A DNA stretch of 64,000 nt from Delftia tsuruhatensis NBRC 16741 (GTDB lineage Bacteria; Pseudomonadota; Gammaproteobacteria; Burkholderiales; Burkholderiaceae_C), in the NCBI RefSeq assembly GCF_001571325.1, contig NZ_BCTO01000013.1, forward strand, positions 62,001-126,000. The letters run 5' to 3'. Under the pieces are notes generated by a model. The model made no database searches. It worked only from the letters and a program-made list of their open reading frames with translations, and had not been told where the DNA came from. Positions 46,951 to 55,670 of the stretch are shown in pieces (the stretch's first letter is position 1; every line of letters starts with the position of its first letter). The translations under genes were made by a program, and so were the position numbers.

Positions 46951-47859
46951 TCAGAACTGCAGCAGGCTCAGCGCAAACGGCAGGCTGAGCACGCCCAGCA
47001 GCGTGGACAGCGTGACCAGCCCCGCCACATACGAGCCGTTGTAGCCCATGCGCGCGGCCAGCACATAGCACGACGATGCGGTGGGCAGAGCCGAGAAGGC
47101 CATGAGGATCAGCGCCTGCGCACCGCTGAGGCCAAATGCCCGCACCATGGCATAGGCGATCAGCGGCTGCACCAGATGCCGCACGGCCAGCAGGCACACG
47201 GCCAGCAGCTTGCCGGCGGCCAGCGCGCCGAACTGCATGCCGGCGCCGGCCGACATCAGGCCCAGCGCGATGGAGGCTGCGCCTATGCGGGAGACTGACG
47301 GCTCGAGCAGCGCGGGCAGCTTCAGCCCCAGCGCGCTGAACACCAGGCCCGACAGCGTGCCCACGATCAGCGGATTGCGCACCAGTTGCCCCAGGAAGTG
47401 CTGGTTGCTGCCGCGCGCCATGGGCCAGACGGCCGCGATATTGCACAGCGGCACGCTCACGCCGATCAGCACCGAGATGAACAGCAGGCCCTCAGGCCCC
47501 GCCAGACGGCTGGCCAGCGCCAGGCCGATGAAGGAGTTGAAGCGAAACGCCACCTGCACGGCGCCGGCATGCTCGCGTGTGTCGATCCGGCCGCGCAGGC
47601 CCGGCCACCAGGGCAGGCTGTAGGCCAGGCCGATGCCGACCAGGGCCGCACATACGCCAGCGGCCAGCAAGTGGGAGGTGGCACCCCAGTCCACCGGGCT
47701 CTTGACGATGGAGTGGAACAGCAGCACCGGGAACAGCAGGTAGTACACCAGCGCCTCCACCGCCTGCCATACCGTGCGATTGAGCTGTGTGAAGCGGCAC
47801 AGCACGTAGCCAAGCACGATGAGCGAAAAATCGGGGAAGAGCAGCACGGCGTAGTTCAC
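46951..47859 (-). CDS. AEC-family (auxin efflux carrier-like) permease
   Basis: A 302-residue inner-membrane protein with about 10 membrane segments in two halves. The pattern is that of the AEC family, which includes malonate and other organic-acid permeases: FPVLLFHSIVKSPVDW and FRFNSFIGLALASRLAG in the first half, and a C-terminal ALPTASSCYVLAARMGY with the typical proline-broken segment. The start is placed at GTG 47857-47859 (VNYAVLLFPDF); no ATG is near and no strong ribosome site is visible. Substrate is unknown; efflux or uptake of a carboxylate is likely. Confidence 0.83.
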   Translation of the reverse strand: MNYAVLLFPDFSLIVLGYVLCRFTQLNRTVWQAVEALVYYLLFPVLLFHSIVKSPVDWGATSHLLAAGVCAALVGIGLAYSLPWWPGLRGRIDTREHAGAVQVAFRFNSFIGLALASRLAGPEGLLFISVLIGVSVPLCNIAAVWPMARGSNQHFLGQLVRNPLIVGTLSGLVFSALGLKLPALLEPSVSRIGAASIALGLMSAGAGMQFGALAAGKLLAVCLLAVRHLVQPLIAYAMVRAFGLSGAQALILMAFSALPTASSCYVLAARMGYNGSYVAGLVTLSTLLGVLSLPFALSLLQF

Positions 47860-48186
47860 GGGGGCTGAGCATAAGCGCAACCCCGCAGTCGCCGCGTCTC
47901 CCGAGAAACCATGGCGCGAGGCTAGGGGTAAACACCGGGAAATCAGTGCTGCGACAAACTGTGACAACCGGGCCCCGGGCCTTAGCATCGCTGGGGTCCA
48001 CACAGCCGATCCGAAAGCGCAGGTCCTGACGACCGTCAAGCGCGCAGCGGGCTCCAGGCCCCAACATGGCTGTTCCGTGGCAGCGTTTGCGAGCCTCCGT
48101 TTCGCAGACCATCCATCCGCAGGCACGGCCTTGCGGATGTCCATGAAAACCTCTTCGTCAACACGACCCCCAAAAGGAGATCCTGT
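47860..48186. other. Divergent intergenic region, AEC permease / Bug receptor
   Basis: About 327 bases between divergent starts. AAAAGGAGA at 48172-48180 is the ribosome site of the Bug gene. No gene, hairpin or repeat was recognised in the rest; promoters for both genes are expected here. Confidence 0.45.
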
Positions 48187-49149
48187 ATGAATCGTCGCAG
48201 CTGGATGGGACTGACCCTGGTCCTCGCAAGCACCGGAGCCCTGGCCCAGGCCTACCCCACCAAGCCGATCAAGCTGGTGGTGCCCTTCGCCCCCGGTGGC
48301 ACGACCGACATCATCGCCCGCGTGATCGCCGAACCCCTGACCAAGGAACTGGGCCAGCCCGTGGTGGTGGACAACCGCGGCGGCGGCGGTGGCGTCATCG
48401 GCGCCATGGAAACCGCGCGCTCGCAGCCCGATGGCTACAGCCTGGGCATCGCCACGGTCTCGACCACGGCGACCAACCCCGCGATCAATCCCAAGATCTC
48501 GTACAACACGCTGACGGACTTCACGCCCATCATCAATGTGGCGGCCACGCCCAACGTGATCGCGGTGAACCCCAAGTTCCCTGCCAAGGACTACAAGAGC
48601 TTCGAGGCCGAACTCAAGAAGTCCCAGGGCAAGTACTCCTATGCGTCCTCGGGCACGGGCGGCATCCAGCACATGCTGATGGAGCTGTACAAGAGCCTGA
48701 CCAACACCTTCGTCACCCACATCCCCTACCGCGGCGCGGGCCCTGCGCTCAACGACGTGGTGGCGGGCCAGGTGCCCATGGTGCTGGACAACCTGCCCTC
48801 GGCCCTGCCCTTCATCAAGGACAACCGCCTGGTGCCCATCGTGGTGGCCGCGCCCCAGCGCCTGGCCGTGCTGCCCAATGTGCCCACCTTCAAGGAAGTG
48901 GGCCTGGAGCCGGTGAACCGCATGGCCTACTACGGCATCCTGGGCCCCAAGAACATGCCCAAGGATGTGGTGGACAAGATCAACGCCGCCGTGCGCAAGG
49001 TGCTGCAGGACCCGGCCGTGCGCAAGCGCATCGAGGACACGGGCTCCCTGGTCATCGGCAACTCGCCTGAAGAGTTCGCCAAGCAGATCAAGGAAGAGTA
49101 CGAGACCTACAAGAAGGTGGTTGCCCAGCAAAAACTCACGCTGGAGTAA
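48187..49149 (+). CDS. Bug/TctC-family periplasmic solute receptor
   Basis: A 320-residue binding protein. The signal peptide ends near residue 20 (STGALAQA); the mature part begins [19 protein letters not shown], a classic Bug start, and continues with [15 protein letters not shown] and [15 protein letters not shown]. It binds a small carboxylate in the periplasm. No TctA/TctB partner lies nearby. ATG 48187 has AAAAGGAG upstream, and a strong terminator follows, so it is a single-gene unit, divergent from the AEC permease. Confidence 0.92.
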   Translation: MNRRSWMGLTLVLASTGALAQAYPTKPIKLVVPFAPGGTTDIIARVIAEPLTKELGQPVVVDNRGGGGGVIGAMETARSQPDGYSLGIATVSTTATNPAINPKISYNTLTDFTPIINVAATPNVIAVNPKFPAKDYKSFEAELKKSQGKYSYASSGTGGIQHMLMELYKSLTNTFVTHIPYRGAGPALNDVVAGQVPMVLDNLPSALPFIKDNRLVPIVVAAPQRLAVLPNVPTFKEVGLEPVNRMAYYGILGPKNMPKDVVDKINAAVRKVLQDPAVRKRIEDTGSLVIGNSPEEFAKQIKEEYETYKKVVAQQKLTLE

Positions 49150-49174
49150 GCACCGCCCTGAGCGGTTGGCTCAG

Positions 49175-49207
49175 AACCCGAGGCTCCTTGCGGGCCTCGG
49201 GTTTTTT
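49175..49207 (+). terminator. Rho-independent terminator after the Bug receptor gene
   Basis: A 10-bp stem (49175-49184 with 49194-49203), 9-base loop, and T tract at 49202-49207. It lies 19 bases before the xerD start. Confidence 0.92.
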
Positions 49208-49225
49208 CGTTGTAGGCTTGATGGG

Positions 49226-50209
49226 ATGTCCCAAGTGCCTGCCGCTTCCATCGTGTCCCCCTCGGTTGCCGAAGCCGAACCTGCTGCCGATCCTGCATCC
49301 TGGCCCGCGCCGCTGCCGGCCAGCCTGGATGCGCTGGACCTGTTCATGGATGCGCTGCTGCTGGAAGACGGGCTGTCGCGCAATACGCTGGCGGCCTATC
49401 GCCGGGATCTGACGGCCTGGGGGCGGTGGCTGGCGCACCAGCGGCCGCCGCTGGCGCTGGATGCGGCGGGCGAGCTGGAGCTGCAGGGCTATTTCGCGGT
49501 GCGCGTGGAGCAGACCAAGGCCAGCTCGTCGAACCGGCGGTTGACGGTGCTGCGCCGCTACTACCACTGGGCGCTGCGCGAGCAGCGCATTGCGGCCGAT
49601 CCCACGGTGCGCATGCTGGCGGCACGGCAGCCGCCGCGCGTGCCGCATACGCTGACGCAGGCTCAGGTGGAGGCGCTGCTCAAGGCGCCCGATGTCGATA
49701 CGCCGCTGGGCCTGCGTGACCGCGCCATGCTGGAGCTGATGTACGCCAGCGGCCTGCGCGTGAGCGAGCTGGTGGATCTGCCGATGCATGGCATCGATCT
49801 GCGCTCGGGCGTGCTGCGCGTGACCGGCAAGGGGCAAAAGGAAAGACTGGTGCCTTTCGGCCAGGAGGCGCACTGGTGGCTGGAGCGCTACCTGGCCACG
49901 GCGCGCGGTGCCATCCTGGGCGGGCAGCGCAGCGATGCGGTCTTCGTGACCCAGCGCGGGGCTGCGATGAGCCGCGTGATGTTCTGGGTCATCGTCAAGC
50001 GCTGCGCGCAGGTTGCGGGTGTCACGGCACCGCTGTCGCCGCACACGCTGCGCCATGCCTTCGCCACGCATTTGCTCAACCACGGCGCTGACCTGCGCGT
50101 GGTGCAGATGCTGCTGGGCCATGCCGATATCTCCACCACCACCATCTACACCCATGTGGCGCGCGAGCGGCTCAAGGCCCTGCACGCTTTGCACCATCCG
50201 CGTGGTTGA
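49226..50209 (+). CDS. xerD: Tyrosine recombinase XerD
   Basis: A 327-residue site-specific recombinase that, with XerC, resolves chromosome dimers at dif. The SAM-like DNA-binding domain (about 30-120) includes SRNTLAAYRRDLTAWGRWL. The catalytic domain carries the full set of residues: Arg in SGLRVSELVDL, Lys in GKGQKERLVPF, HxxR in SPHTLRHAFATHLL, His in LLGHADISTT, and the nucleophile Tyr in IYTHV. It has about 30 extra residues at the N-terminus compared with E. coli XerD. ATG 49226 is the natural start. It looks chromosomal, not phage-borne: no att repeat or phage gene is beside it. Confidence 0.93.
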   Translation: MSQVPAASIVSPSVAEAEPAADPASWPAPLPASLDALDLFMDALLLEDGLSRNTLAAYRRDLTAWGRWLAHQRPPLALDAAGELELQGYFAVRVEQTKASSSNRRLTVLRRYYHWALREQRIAADPTVRMLAARQPPRVPHTLTQAQVEALLKAPDVDTPLGLRDRAMLELMYASGLRVSELVDLPMHGIDLRSGVLRVTGKGQKERLVPFGQEAHWWLERYLATARGAILGGQRSDAVFVTQRGAAMSRVMFWVIVKRCAQVAGVTAPLSPHTLRHAFATHLLNHGADLRVVQMLLGHADISTTTIYTHVARERLKALHALHHPRG

Positions 50210-50340
50210 TTGGATGTGGTCGGTTCGCCGGATTGCCTATTTCTGGCGTTGAAACCGTCGAAGTGGCAAAGCCCGCCTCGGGGATATGTGCTTTGCACAA
50301 CAATCACCGCCGTGTTCGATGTGTTTCTGCGGAGTTCTCG

Positions 50341-51339
50341 ATGACTGATTTCCTGCGCCGGCATGTGCTGGTGACTTCCATGCTGGCGGCGACGGTGGCT
50401 GCCGCGGCCCTGCCGATGTCTGCGTCGGCTGCCGATGCGGCATGGCCCAGCCGGCCCATCCGCGTGGTGGTTTCCTACCCGGCCGGCGGCGTCAGCGATG
50501 TGGTGGCCCGCGCCCTGGGCGAGAAGCTGGCCGCCCGCCTGGGCCAGCCCGTGGTGGTGGACAACAAGGCCGGCGCCGGCGGCGCCATCGGCCTGGACCT
50601 GGTGGCCAAGGCCGCACCCGATGGCTACACGCTGGGCTTTTCCTCCATCAGCCCGCTGACGCTGAGCCCGCACCTGGGCAAGCCCCTGTTCGATCCGCAG
50701 CGCGACCTGGTGCCCGTGACCAGCGTGATGTACTCGCCCGTGCTGCTGCTGGGCACCGCCCGCTCCACGGCGGCCGACTTCAATGCGCTGGTGGCCCAGG
50801 CCAAGGCGCAGCCCGGTGAAGTGCGCTGGGCCACGGCCGGCCTGGCCTCGCTGGGCCACATCATGCTCGAGCAGATCATGCATGCCTCGCAGGTCCGGAT
50901 CACGCACATTCCCTACAAGGGCGGCGGGCAGCAGCTCAATGACGGCCTGAGCGCGCAGTTCGAAGTGCTGTCCACCAATGCCGGCCCGGCCGTTTTGCAG
51001 CACATCAAGGCGGGCAAGTTCAAGGCCCTGGCCGTGGGCGCACCCCAGCGCCTGGAGTCGCTGCCCGGCGTTCCCACGCTGGCCGAACTGGGCTACAAGA
51101 GCGCCAACATGACCTCGGTGTTCGGCATCTTCGCGCCCGCTGGAACGCCTGCGCCCGTGCTGCAAAAGCTCAATGCCGAGATCAACCAGGTGCTGGCCCA
51201 GCCGGACATGCGCGCCAAGCTGGAGGCCACCGACAACGTGGCCATGGGCGGCAAGGCCGAGGACTTTGCACGCCAGATCGAGGCCGAGTCCCAGTCCAAC
51301 GCGCGCATCATTCGCGCAGCCGGCATCAAGCTCAATTGA
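50341..51339 (+). CDS. Bug/TctC-family periplasmic solute receptor
   Basis: A 332-residue binding protein with a signal peptide ending near residue 31 (MSASAADA). The mature part starts WPSRPIRVVVSYPAGGVSD and has the family segments QPVVVDNKAGAGGAIG and THIPYKGGGQQLNDG. ATG 50341 opens the normal signal sequence. It lies 131 bases after xerD and ends at a bidirectional terminator. No membrane partners are nearby. Ligand is unknown, probably a carboxylate. Confidence 0.91.
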   Translation: MTDFLRRHVLVTSMLAATVAAAALPMSASAADAAWPSRPIRVVVSYPAGGVSDVVARALGEKLAARLGQPVVVDNKAGAGGAIGLDLVAKAAPDGYTLGFSSISPLTLSPHLGKPLFDPQRDLVPVTSVMYSPVLLLGTARSTAADFNALVAQAKAQPGEVRWATAGLASLGHIMLEQIMHASQVRITHIPYKGGGQQLNDGLSAQFEVLSTNAGPAVLQHIKAGKFKALAVGAPQRLESLPGVPTLAELGYKSANMTSVFGIFAPAGTPAPVLQKLNAEINQVLAQPDMRAKLEATDNVAMGGKAEDFARQIEAESQSNARIIRAAGIKLN

Positions 51340-51371
51340 TGGAGCGCAGGGTGCCACCGGCGCCCATGCAA

Positions 51372-51406
51372 AAAGGGCTTGCAGCCGTCATGGCCGCAAG
51401 CCCTTT
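51372..51406. terminator. Bidirectional terminator between Bug receptor and HDOD gene
   Basis: An 11-bp inverted repeat (51372-51382 with 51396-51406) around a 13-base loop, with A residues on the left and T residues on the right. Confidence 0.8.
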
Positions 51407-51435
51407 GTCTTTGGTGCCGGATGTGCGGGGCCCGC

Positions 51436-52725
51436 CTATGCCATGGGCTCGTCCGCCGTGAGATTGTCGGCCCAGGCCAGGGCCTGCAGATGCGCCCAGT
51501 TGACCTGGTGGTTGGACAGCTGCAGTGCATTGGCTGCGCGCGCAAAGCCTTCGTCATCGCCGCTTTCGCAGGCACGCGTCAACTCCAGGAAGGGCGCGAA
51601 CACGCCCTTGTTGTGCACCAGCGCATCGATCACGGGCTGGGGCAGGGCGATGGACTCCAGCGCCTTTTCCATGGGCTGGCCCAGCATCACGTCCAGCAGC
51701 GAGAACACGCCGACCACGAAGGCGTTGTCGCACTCCTCGGGCGAGAGCAGCTCGGCCGTCAGCAACTCCATCAGGCGCCCGCGCACCACGGCGGTCTGGC
51801 CCACGGCCGGCGGCGTGCCGCCCGCGCGCGAAGTGGTCAAAAGCAGGGCCGCCCAGCGGAACAGCTTCTTGAGACCCAGGATCATCACCGCGTGGCGGAA
51901 CGAGGTGATCTCGCACGACAGGCCGAAACCCGAGGAGTTGATGAAGCGCAGCAGGTTGAAGGACAGCGTGGGATCCTTCTTGAGCAGGGCTTCGATCTCG
52001 TCCGTGCTGGCCTGCTGGCGTACCAGATTGATCAGCTGGATGATGGTGGCCTGCGTGGGGCGGATGGTGCGCGCCTGCACGAGTTGCGGCTGGGCGAACC
52101 AGAAGCCCTGGAACAGCCGCACGCCCAGGTCGCGCATGCGCTCGAACTGCTCGGAGGTCTCGACCTTTTCGGCCACGATCTGGGCATTGGTATGGGCGCG
52201 CGCGAACTTCACCAGGGTCTCGGCATCGGCCAGTGCGAAGGTCTGCATGTCCAGCTTGATGAAGGCGGCCGCAGGCAGCCAGCTGGCATAGGCGCGGCGC
52301 AGCAGGTGCTGGTTGAAGGCCAGGCGGAAGCCGCGCTGGCGCAGGGCCTGGAAGGTGGGCAGGCGTTCCTCGATATCGGCAGCCGTGGCGTTCTCGCCCA
52401 GCGTGGGTACCTCCAGCACCACCTTGTCGGGGTGGATCAGTTCCAGGTGGCCGCCGGCCAGGCTGTCATGCGTGCAGTTGATGAAGACTGTCTTCTTGCC
52501 CACCAGCGCTTCGGCGCCCGCATACGACAGCGCGTTGAAGAGCAGGGCGGCATCGGAGGCAGCCGTGTGCGCATGCTGGGCCGTGGAGCGGTCGAAAAGC
52601 TCATAGCCGAAGACATCGCGCGCCTCGTTGACGATGGCCTGGCGCGCAATGACGGCCACCTGCCCGTCCTCCACCCCGGCTGGCAGGGGGGGCGGCGGAG
52701 CGGAGGAGTTGTCGTTGGTAGTCAT
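51436..52725 (-). CDS. Degenerate EAL + HDOD signalling protein, copy 1
   Basis: A 429-residue cytoplasmic protein. The N-terminal part (about 25-225) is EAL-like, starting IARQAIVNEARDVFGYELF, with FIKLDMQ and IVAEKVET where active phosphodiesterases have KxD and AExVE elements; the EAL signature itself is changed to YEL, so cyclic di-GMP hydrolysis is doubtful. The C-terminal HDOD domain (about 230-400) includes SGFGLSCEITSFRHAVMILG and GLKKLFRWAALLL. Such two-domain proteins (YuxH/CdgJ type) regulate motility or attachment. It is a paralogue of the next gene upstream. ATG 52723-52725 is used. Confidence 0.87.
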   Translation of the reverse strand: MTTNDNSSAPPPPLPAGVEDGQVAVIARQAIVNEARDVFGYELFDRSTAQHAHTAASDAALLFNALSYAGAEALVGKKTVFINCTHDSLAGGHLELIHPDKVVLEVPTLGENATAADIEERLPTFQALRQRGFRLAFNQHLLRRAYASWLPAAAFIKLDMQTFALADAETLVKFARAHTNAQIVAEKVETSEQFERMRDLGVRLFQGFWFAQPQLVQARTIRPTQATIIQLINLVRQQASTDEIEALLKKDPTLSFNLLRFINSSGFGLSCEITSFRHAVMILGLKKLFRWAALLLTTSRAGGTPPAVGQTAVVRGRLMELLTAELLSPEECDNAFVVGVFSLLDVMLGQPMEKALESIALPQPVIDALVHNKGVFAPFLELTRACESGDDEGFARAANALQLSNHQVNWAHLQALAWADNLTADEPMA

Positions 52726-52783
52726 TTGAAAGCTGAGAAAGATGGATGAGCGATGGCTTTCGATGGCGTTCTATAGCTTATAG

Positions 52784-54061
52784 CTATAGCGAGCTGTCTG
52801 CCAGTTGGTCGGTCCAGGCCAGGGCCTGCAGATGGGCCCAGTTGATCTGCTGGCTGCTCAGGCGCAGCGCGCCTGCGCTGCGGTGGAAGGCTGCATCGTC
52901 GCTGGCTTCGCAGGCCTGGGCCAGGATCAGCAGCTCGCCCAGCACGCCTTCGTGGCGCAGCACGGCGGCGGAGACGGCATCGGGCACGGGGATCAGGCTC
53001 ATGGCCACGTCCTGCGGCAGGTCCAGCATGCTGCCCAGCAGCGAGAAGATGCCGACGACGAAGGCCTGGTCGGAGTCTTCCTCGCTCAGCGATTCCTGGG
53101 CCAGCAGCTCCATCAGCCGCCCGCGGATCACGGCGGTCTGGCCGATGGCCGGCGGCGGGCCGCCGTTGCGCGATGCGGTCAGCAGCATGGCCGCCCAGCG
53201 GAACAGCTTCTTGAGGCCCATGAGCATCACGGCCTGGCGGAACGAGGTGATCTCGCGCTGCACGCCGAAGCCCACGGAATTGATCAGGCGCATCAGGTTG
53301 AAGGCCAGGCCCGCATCTTTCTTGAGCACATCCTCGATGGCATCGGTGCTGGCCTGCTGGCGCACCAGATTCAGCAGCTGGACAATGCTTTGCTGCGAGG
53401 GCGACAGCAGCTTGGTGCGCACCACCGTGGGCCGCGCGAACCAGAAGCCCTGGAACAGCTGTATGCCCAGGCGGCCCACCTGCTCATGCTGCTGGGCGCT
53501 TTCCACCTTCTCGGCGATCAGCTCGGCGCGCGTGTGGCGGCCGGCAAAATTGACCAGCACGGCCAACTGGTCAGGGGCCAGCACGGACAGGTCGAACTTG
53601 ATGTAGTCGGCCAGGGGCAGCCAGGCTGCATAGGCGGACTCCAGCACCGTGTGATTGAAGGCCAGGTTGAAACCGCGTGCGCGCAGATTGCTGAGGATGG
53701 GCAGGCGGGCCTGTACCTCCTGCTGGGCGGCCAGGCCCAGCGGCGGTATCTCCAGCACCACCTTGTCGGGGTTGAGCAGCTCCAGATGCCCGCCGGCCAG
53801 GCTTTCATGCGTGCAGTTGACGAACATCAGCTTGGTGCCAACCAGATCTTCTTCGCCCGCATGCGACAGGGCCGTGAACACCAGGGACACATCCGAGGCC
53901 GCCGTATGGTCCGGGTAGGCGCGCGAACGGTTGAAAAGCTCATAGCCGATGATCTGCTGCACCCCGTTGACGATGGCCTGGCGCGCAATCATTCCCCGAT
54001 CCGTGGACGCGGGGCTGGCCACAGGGGCATCGTTGAAGAGATGGACAGGCAATTCGGTCAT
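52784..54061 (-). CDS. Degenerate EAL + HDOD signalling protein, copy 2
   Basis: A 425-residue paralogue of the neighbouring gene with the same domain order: EAL-like (MIARQAIVNGVQQIIGYELF, then YIKFDLS and LIAEKVES), then HDOD (INSVGFGVQREITSFRQAVM, GLKKLFRWAAMLL). The two proteins agree along their whole length but are clearly diverged, so the duplication is old. ATG 54059-54061 (MTELPVHLF) fits best; the open frame further upstream lacks similarity to copy 1. The stop lies in a short palindromic A/T stretch, CTATAGCTTATAGCTATAG at 52771-52789. Both copies may be co-transcribed, with a 58-base gap. Confidence 0.86.
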   Translation of the reverse strand: MTELPVHLFNDAPVASPASTDRGMIARQAIVNGVQQIIGYELFNRSRAYPDHTAASDVSLVFTALSHAGEEDLVGTKLMFVNCTHESLAGGHLELLNPDKVVLEIPPLGLAAQQEVQARLPILSNLRARGFNLAFNHTVLESAYAAWLPLADYIKFDLSVLAPDQLAVLVNFAGRHTRAELIAEKVESAQQHEQVGRLGIQLFQGFWFARPTVVRTKLLSPSQQSIVQLLNLVRQQASTDAIEDVLKKDAGLAFNLMRLINSVGFGVQREITSFRQAVMLMGLKKLFRWAAMLLTASRNGGPPPAIGQTAVIRGRLMELLAQESLSEEDSDQAFVVGIFSLLGSMLDLPQDVAMSLIPVPDAVSAAVLRHEGVLGELLILAQACEASDDAAFHRSAGALRLSSQQINWAHLQALAWTDQLADSSL

Positions 54062-54249
54062 GGAGTGTTCGGTCGAAGGGACACGGGAAGCAGCAGATCT
54101 GATTGTAGGAATGTTCTGAATAAATATGCCGACAGGCAGTGTCTGCTGGGACAAGTCCGATTGCGGAGTCGGACCCATCCTAGTTTGTAAACCATTGTGT
54201 GGCTTCACGAGCGGCCTGGGCCTGTCCGCACGGCGCAGGCAGGCTTTCT

Positions 54250-55056
54250 TCAGACCTGCTGCAACCAGGCCAGTTCAGTATCGGTGAAGCCTGCGGCGCG
54301 GCGTGCGCGTTCGTTGAAGGGCGGGCGCAGGCGCGGCGCCTCGTAGCGCAGGGTCAGCGCCTGGTAGTGGGCCTCGGGCTCCAGGCCTTCGCGCTCGCAC
54401 AGCCAGCGGTACCAATGATTGCCTATGGCCACGTGGCCCACTTCCTCGCGCAGGATGATGTCGAGGATGTCCACCGCCGCCAGCGCATCGGGCGCGCGCG
54501 TGTTGCGCAGCTTGTTCTGGATCTGGGGCGTGGCGTCCAGGCCGCGCGCCTCCAGCGTGCGCGGCACCAGGGCCATGCGGGCCACCACGTCATGGGCGGT
54601 CTTCTCGCACATGGTCCACAGGCCCTGGTGGGCCGGGAAATCGCCGTAGTCGTGGCCCAGGTGCGCGCGCAGATGCTCGCGCAGCAGGCGAAAGTGCCTG
54701 GCCTCCTCGGCGGCCACCTGCAGCCAGTCCAGGTAGTACTGCTGCGGCATGCCGTCAAAGCGCCAGACGGCGTCCAGCGCCAGATTGATGGCGTTGAACT
54801 CGATGTGGGCTATGGCGTGGATCAGCACGGCCCGGCCTTCCGGCGTCGCCGGCGAACGCCTTGCAACGGCGGTGTGGTGGCGCAGCTCGGGCCGCAGCGG
54901 GCGGCCCGGCAGGTCCGGCGCGGGATCCGGCAGGGCCGGTGCCTGCGGTGCTATTGAATAAAGCGCCTGCCGCGCATACATGTCCAACGCGGCGGCGGCC
55001 TTTTCTTCGGGGTCCGTGAGGCACAAGACCTCAAGGGCGCGGTGACGTAACTCCAT
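54250..55056 (-). CDS. Ferritin-like DUF455 family protein
   Basis: A 268-residue cytoplasmic protein of the DUF455 family, which has a ferritin-like fold related to diiron proteins such as MiaE. Likely metal ligands are the glutamates and histidines in AHIEFNAINLALD, AAEEARHFRLL, and REEVGHVAIGNHW. ATG 55054-55056 (MELRHRALEVL) is the natural start. It is divergent from the gamma-carbonic-anhydrase-like gene with 54 bases between starts. The reaction is not known; an oxygenase or oxidase role is suggested by the fold. Confidence 0.84.
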   Translation of the reverse strand: MELRHRALEVLCLTDPEEKAAAALDMYARQALYSIAPQAPALPDPAPDLPGRPLRPELRHHTAVARRSPATPEGRAVLIHAIAHIEFNAINLALDAVWRFDGMPQQYYLDWLQVAAEEARHFRLLREHLRAHLGHDYGDFPAHQGLWTMCEKTAHDVVARMALVPRTLEARGLDATPQIQNKLRNTRAPDALAAVDILDIILREEVGHVAIGNHWYRWLCEREGLEPEAHYQALTLRYEAPRLRPPFNERARRAAGFTDTELAWLQQV

Positions 55057-55110
55057 CCCTACAATTCTAGGTTTCCTGCCATCACCAATAATTGACGGAG
55101 ACAAAGACCC

Positions 55111-55635
55111 ATGGCGATCTATGAACTGGATGGAGTGGCCCCTGAAGTGGCGGCGTCGGCCTGGGTGGCCGACAGCGCCGAAGTGGTGGGCAATGTGCAG
55201 CTGGCCGAAGACGCCAGCATCTGGTTCGGCGCCGTGCTGCGCGGCGACTGCGAGAGCATCACCATCGGTGAGGGCAGCAACATCCAGGACGCCAGCGTGC
55301 TGCATGCCGACCTGGGCAAGCCGCTGGTCGTGGGGCGCCACGTGACCGTGGGCCACCAGGTCATGCTGCATGGCTGCACCATTGGCGACGAGTCGCTGAT
55401 AGGCATCGGTGCCGTGGTGCTCAACGGCGCGAAGATCGGCCGCAACTGCCTGGTCGGCGCAGGCGCCCTCATCACCGAAGGCAAGGAATTTCCCGATGGC
55501 TCGATGATCATCGGCAGCCCGGCCAAGGCCGTGCGCCAATTGACGCCCGAGCAGATCGAGGGCTTGCGCCGCAGCGCCCAACACTATGTCGACAATGCGC
55601 GACGGTTCAAGACCGGGCTGCGCAAGCTGGGCTGA
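55111..55635 (+). CDS. Gamma-carbonic-anhydrase-like hexapeptide protein (YrdA type)
   Basis: A 174-residue left-handed beta-helix protein with hexapeptide repeats throughout. Three histidines expected to bind the metal are found in VLHADLG, VGHQVM and LHGCTIG. The family acts as trimers; some are carbonic anhydrases, others of unproven activity. ATG 55111 has GGAG upstream. hslO follows after 35 bases in the same direction, an order seen in several related bacteria, so the two are probably co-transcribed. Confidence 0.9.
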   Translation: MAIYELDGVAPEVAASAWVADSAEVVGNVQLAEDASIWFGAVLRGDCESITIGEGSNIQDASVLHADLGKPLVVGRHVTVGHQVMLHGCTIGDESLIGIGAVVLNGAKIGRNCLVGAGALITEGKEFPDGSMIIGSPAKAVRQLTPEQIEGLRRSAQHYVDNARRFKTGLRKLG

Positions 55636-55670
55636 GCGAGGCCCGGCACTTTTTTACGGAATCCATCAGC

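Noticed and set aside
49226-50209. Tyrosine recombinase considered as the integrase of a mobile element
   Set aside because: All features match chromosomal XerD; no attachment-site repeats, tRNA or phage genes are beside it.
52771-52789. Palindromic stretch CTATAGCTTATAGCTATAG considered as a dispersed repeat
   Set aside because: Only one full copy was seen; a shorter related string near 37409 lies inside tsaE. Not enough to call a repeat family from this window.
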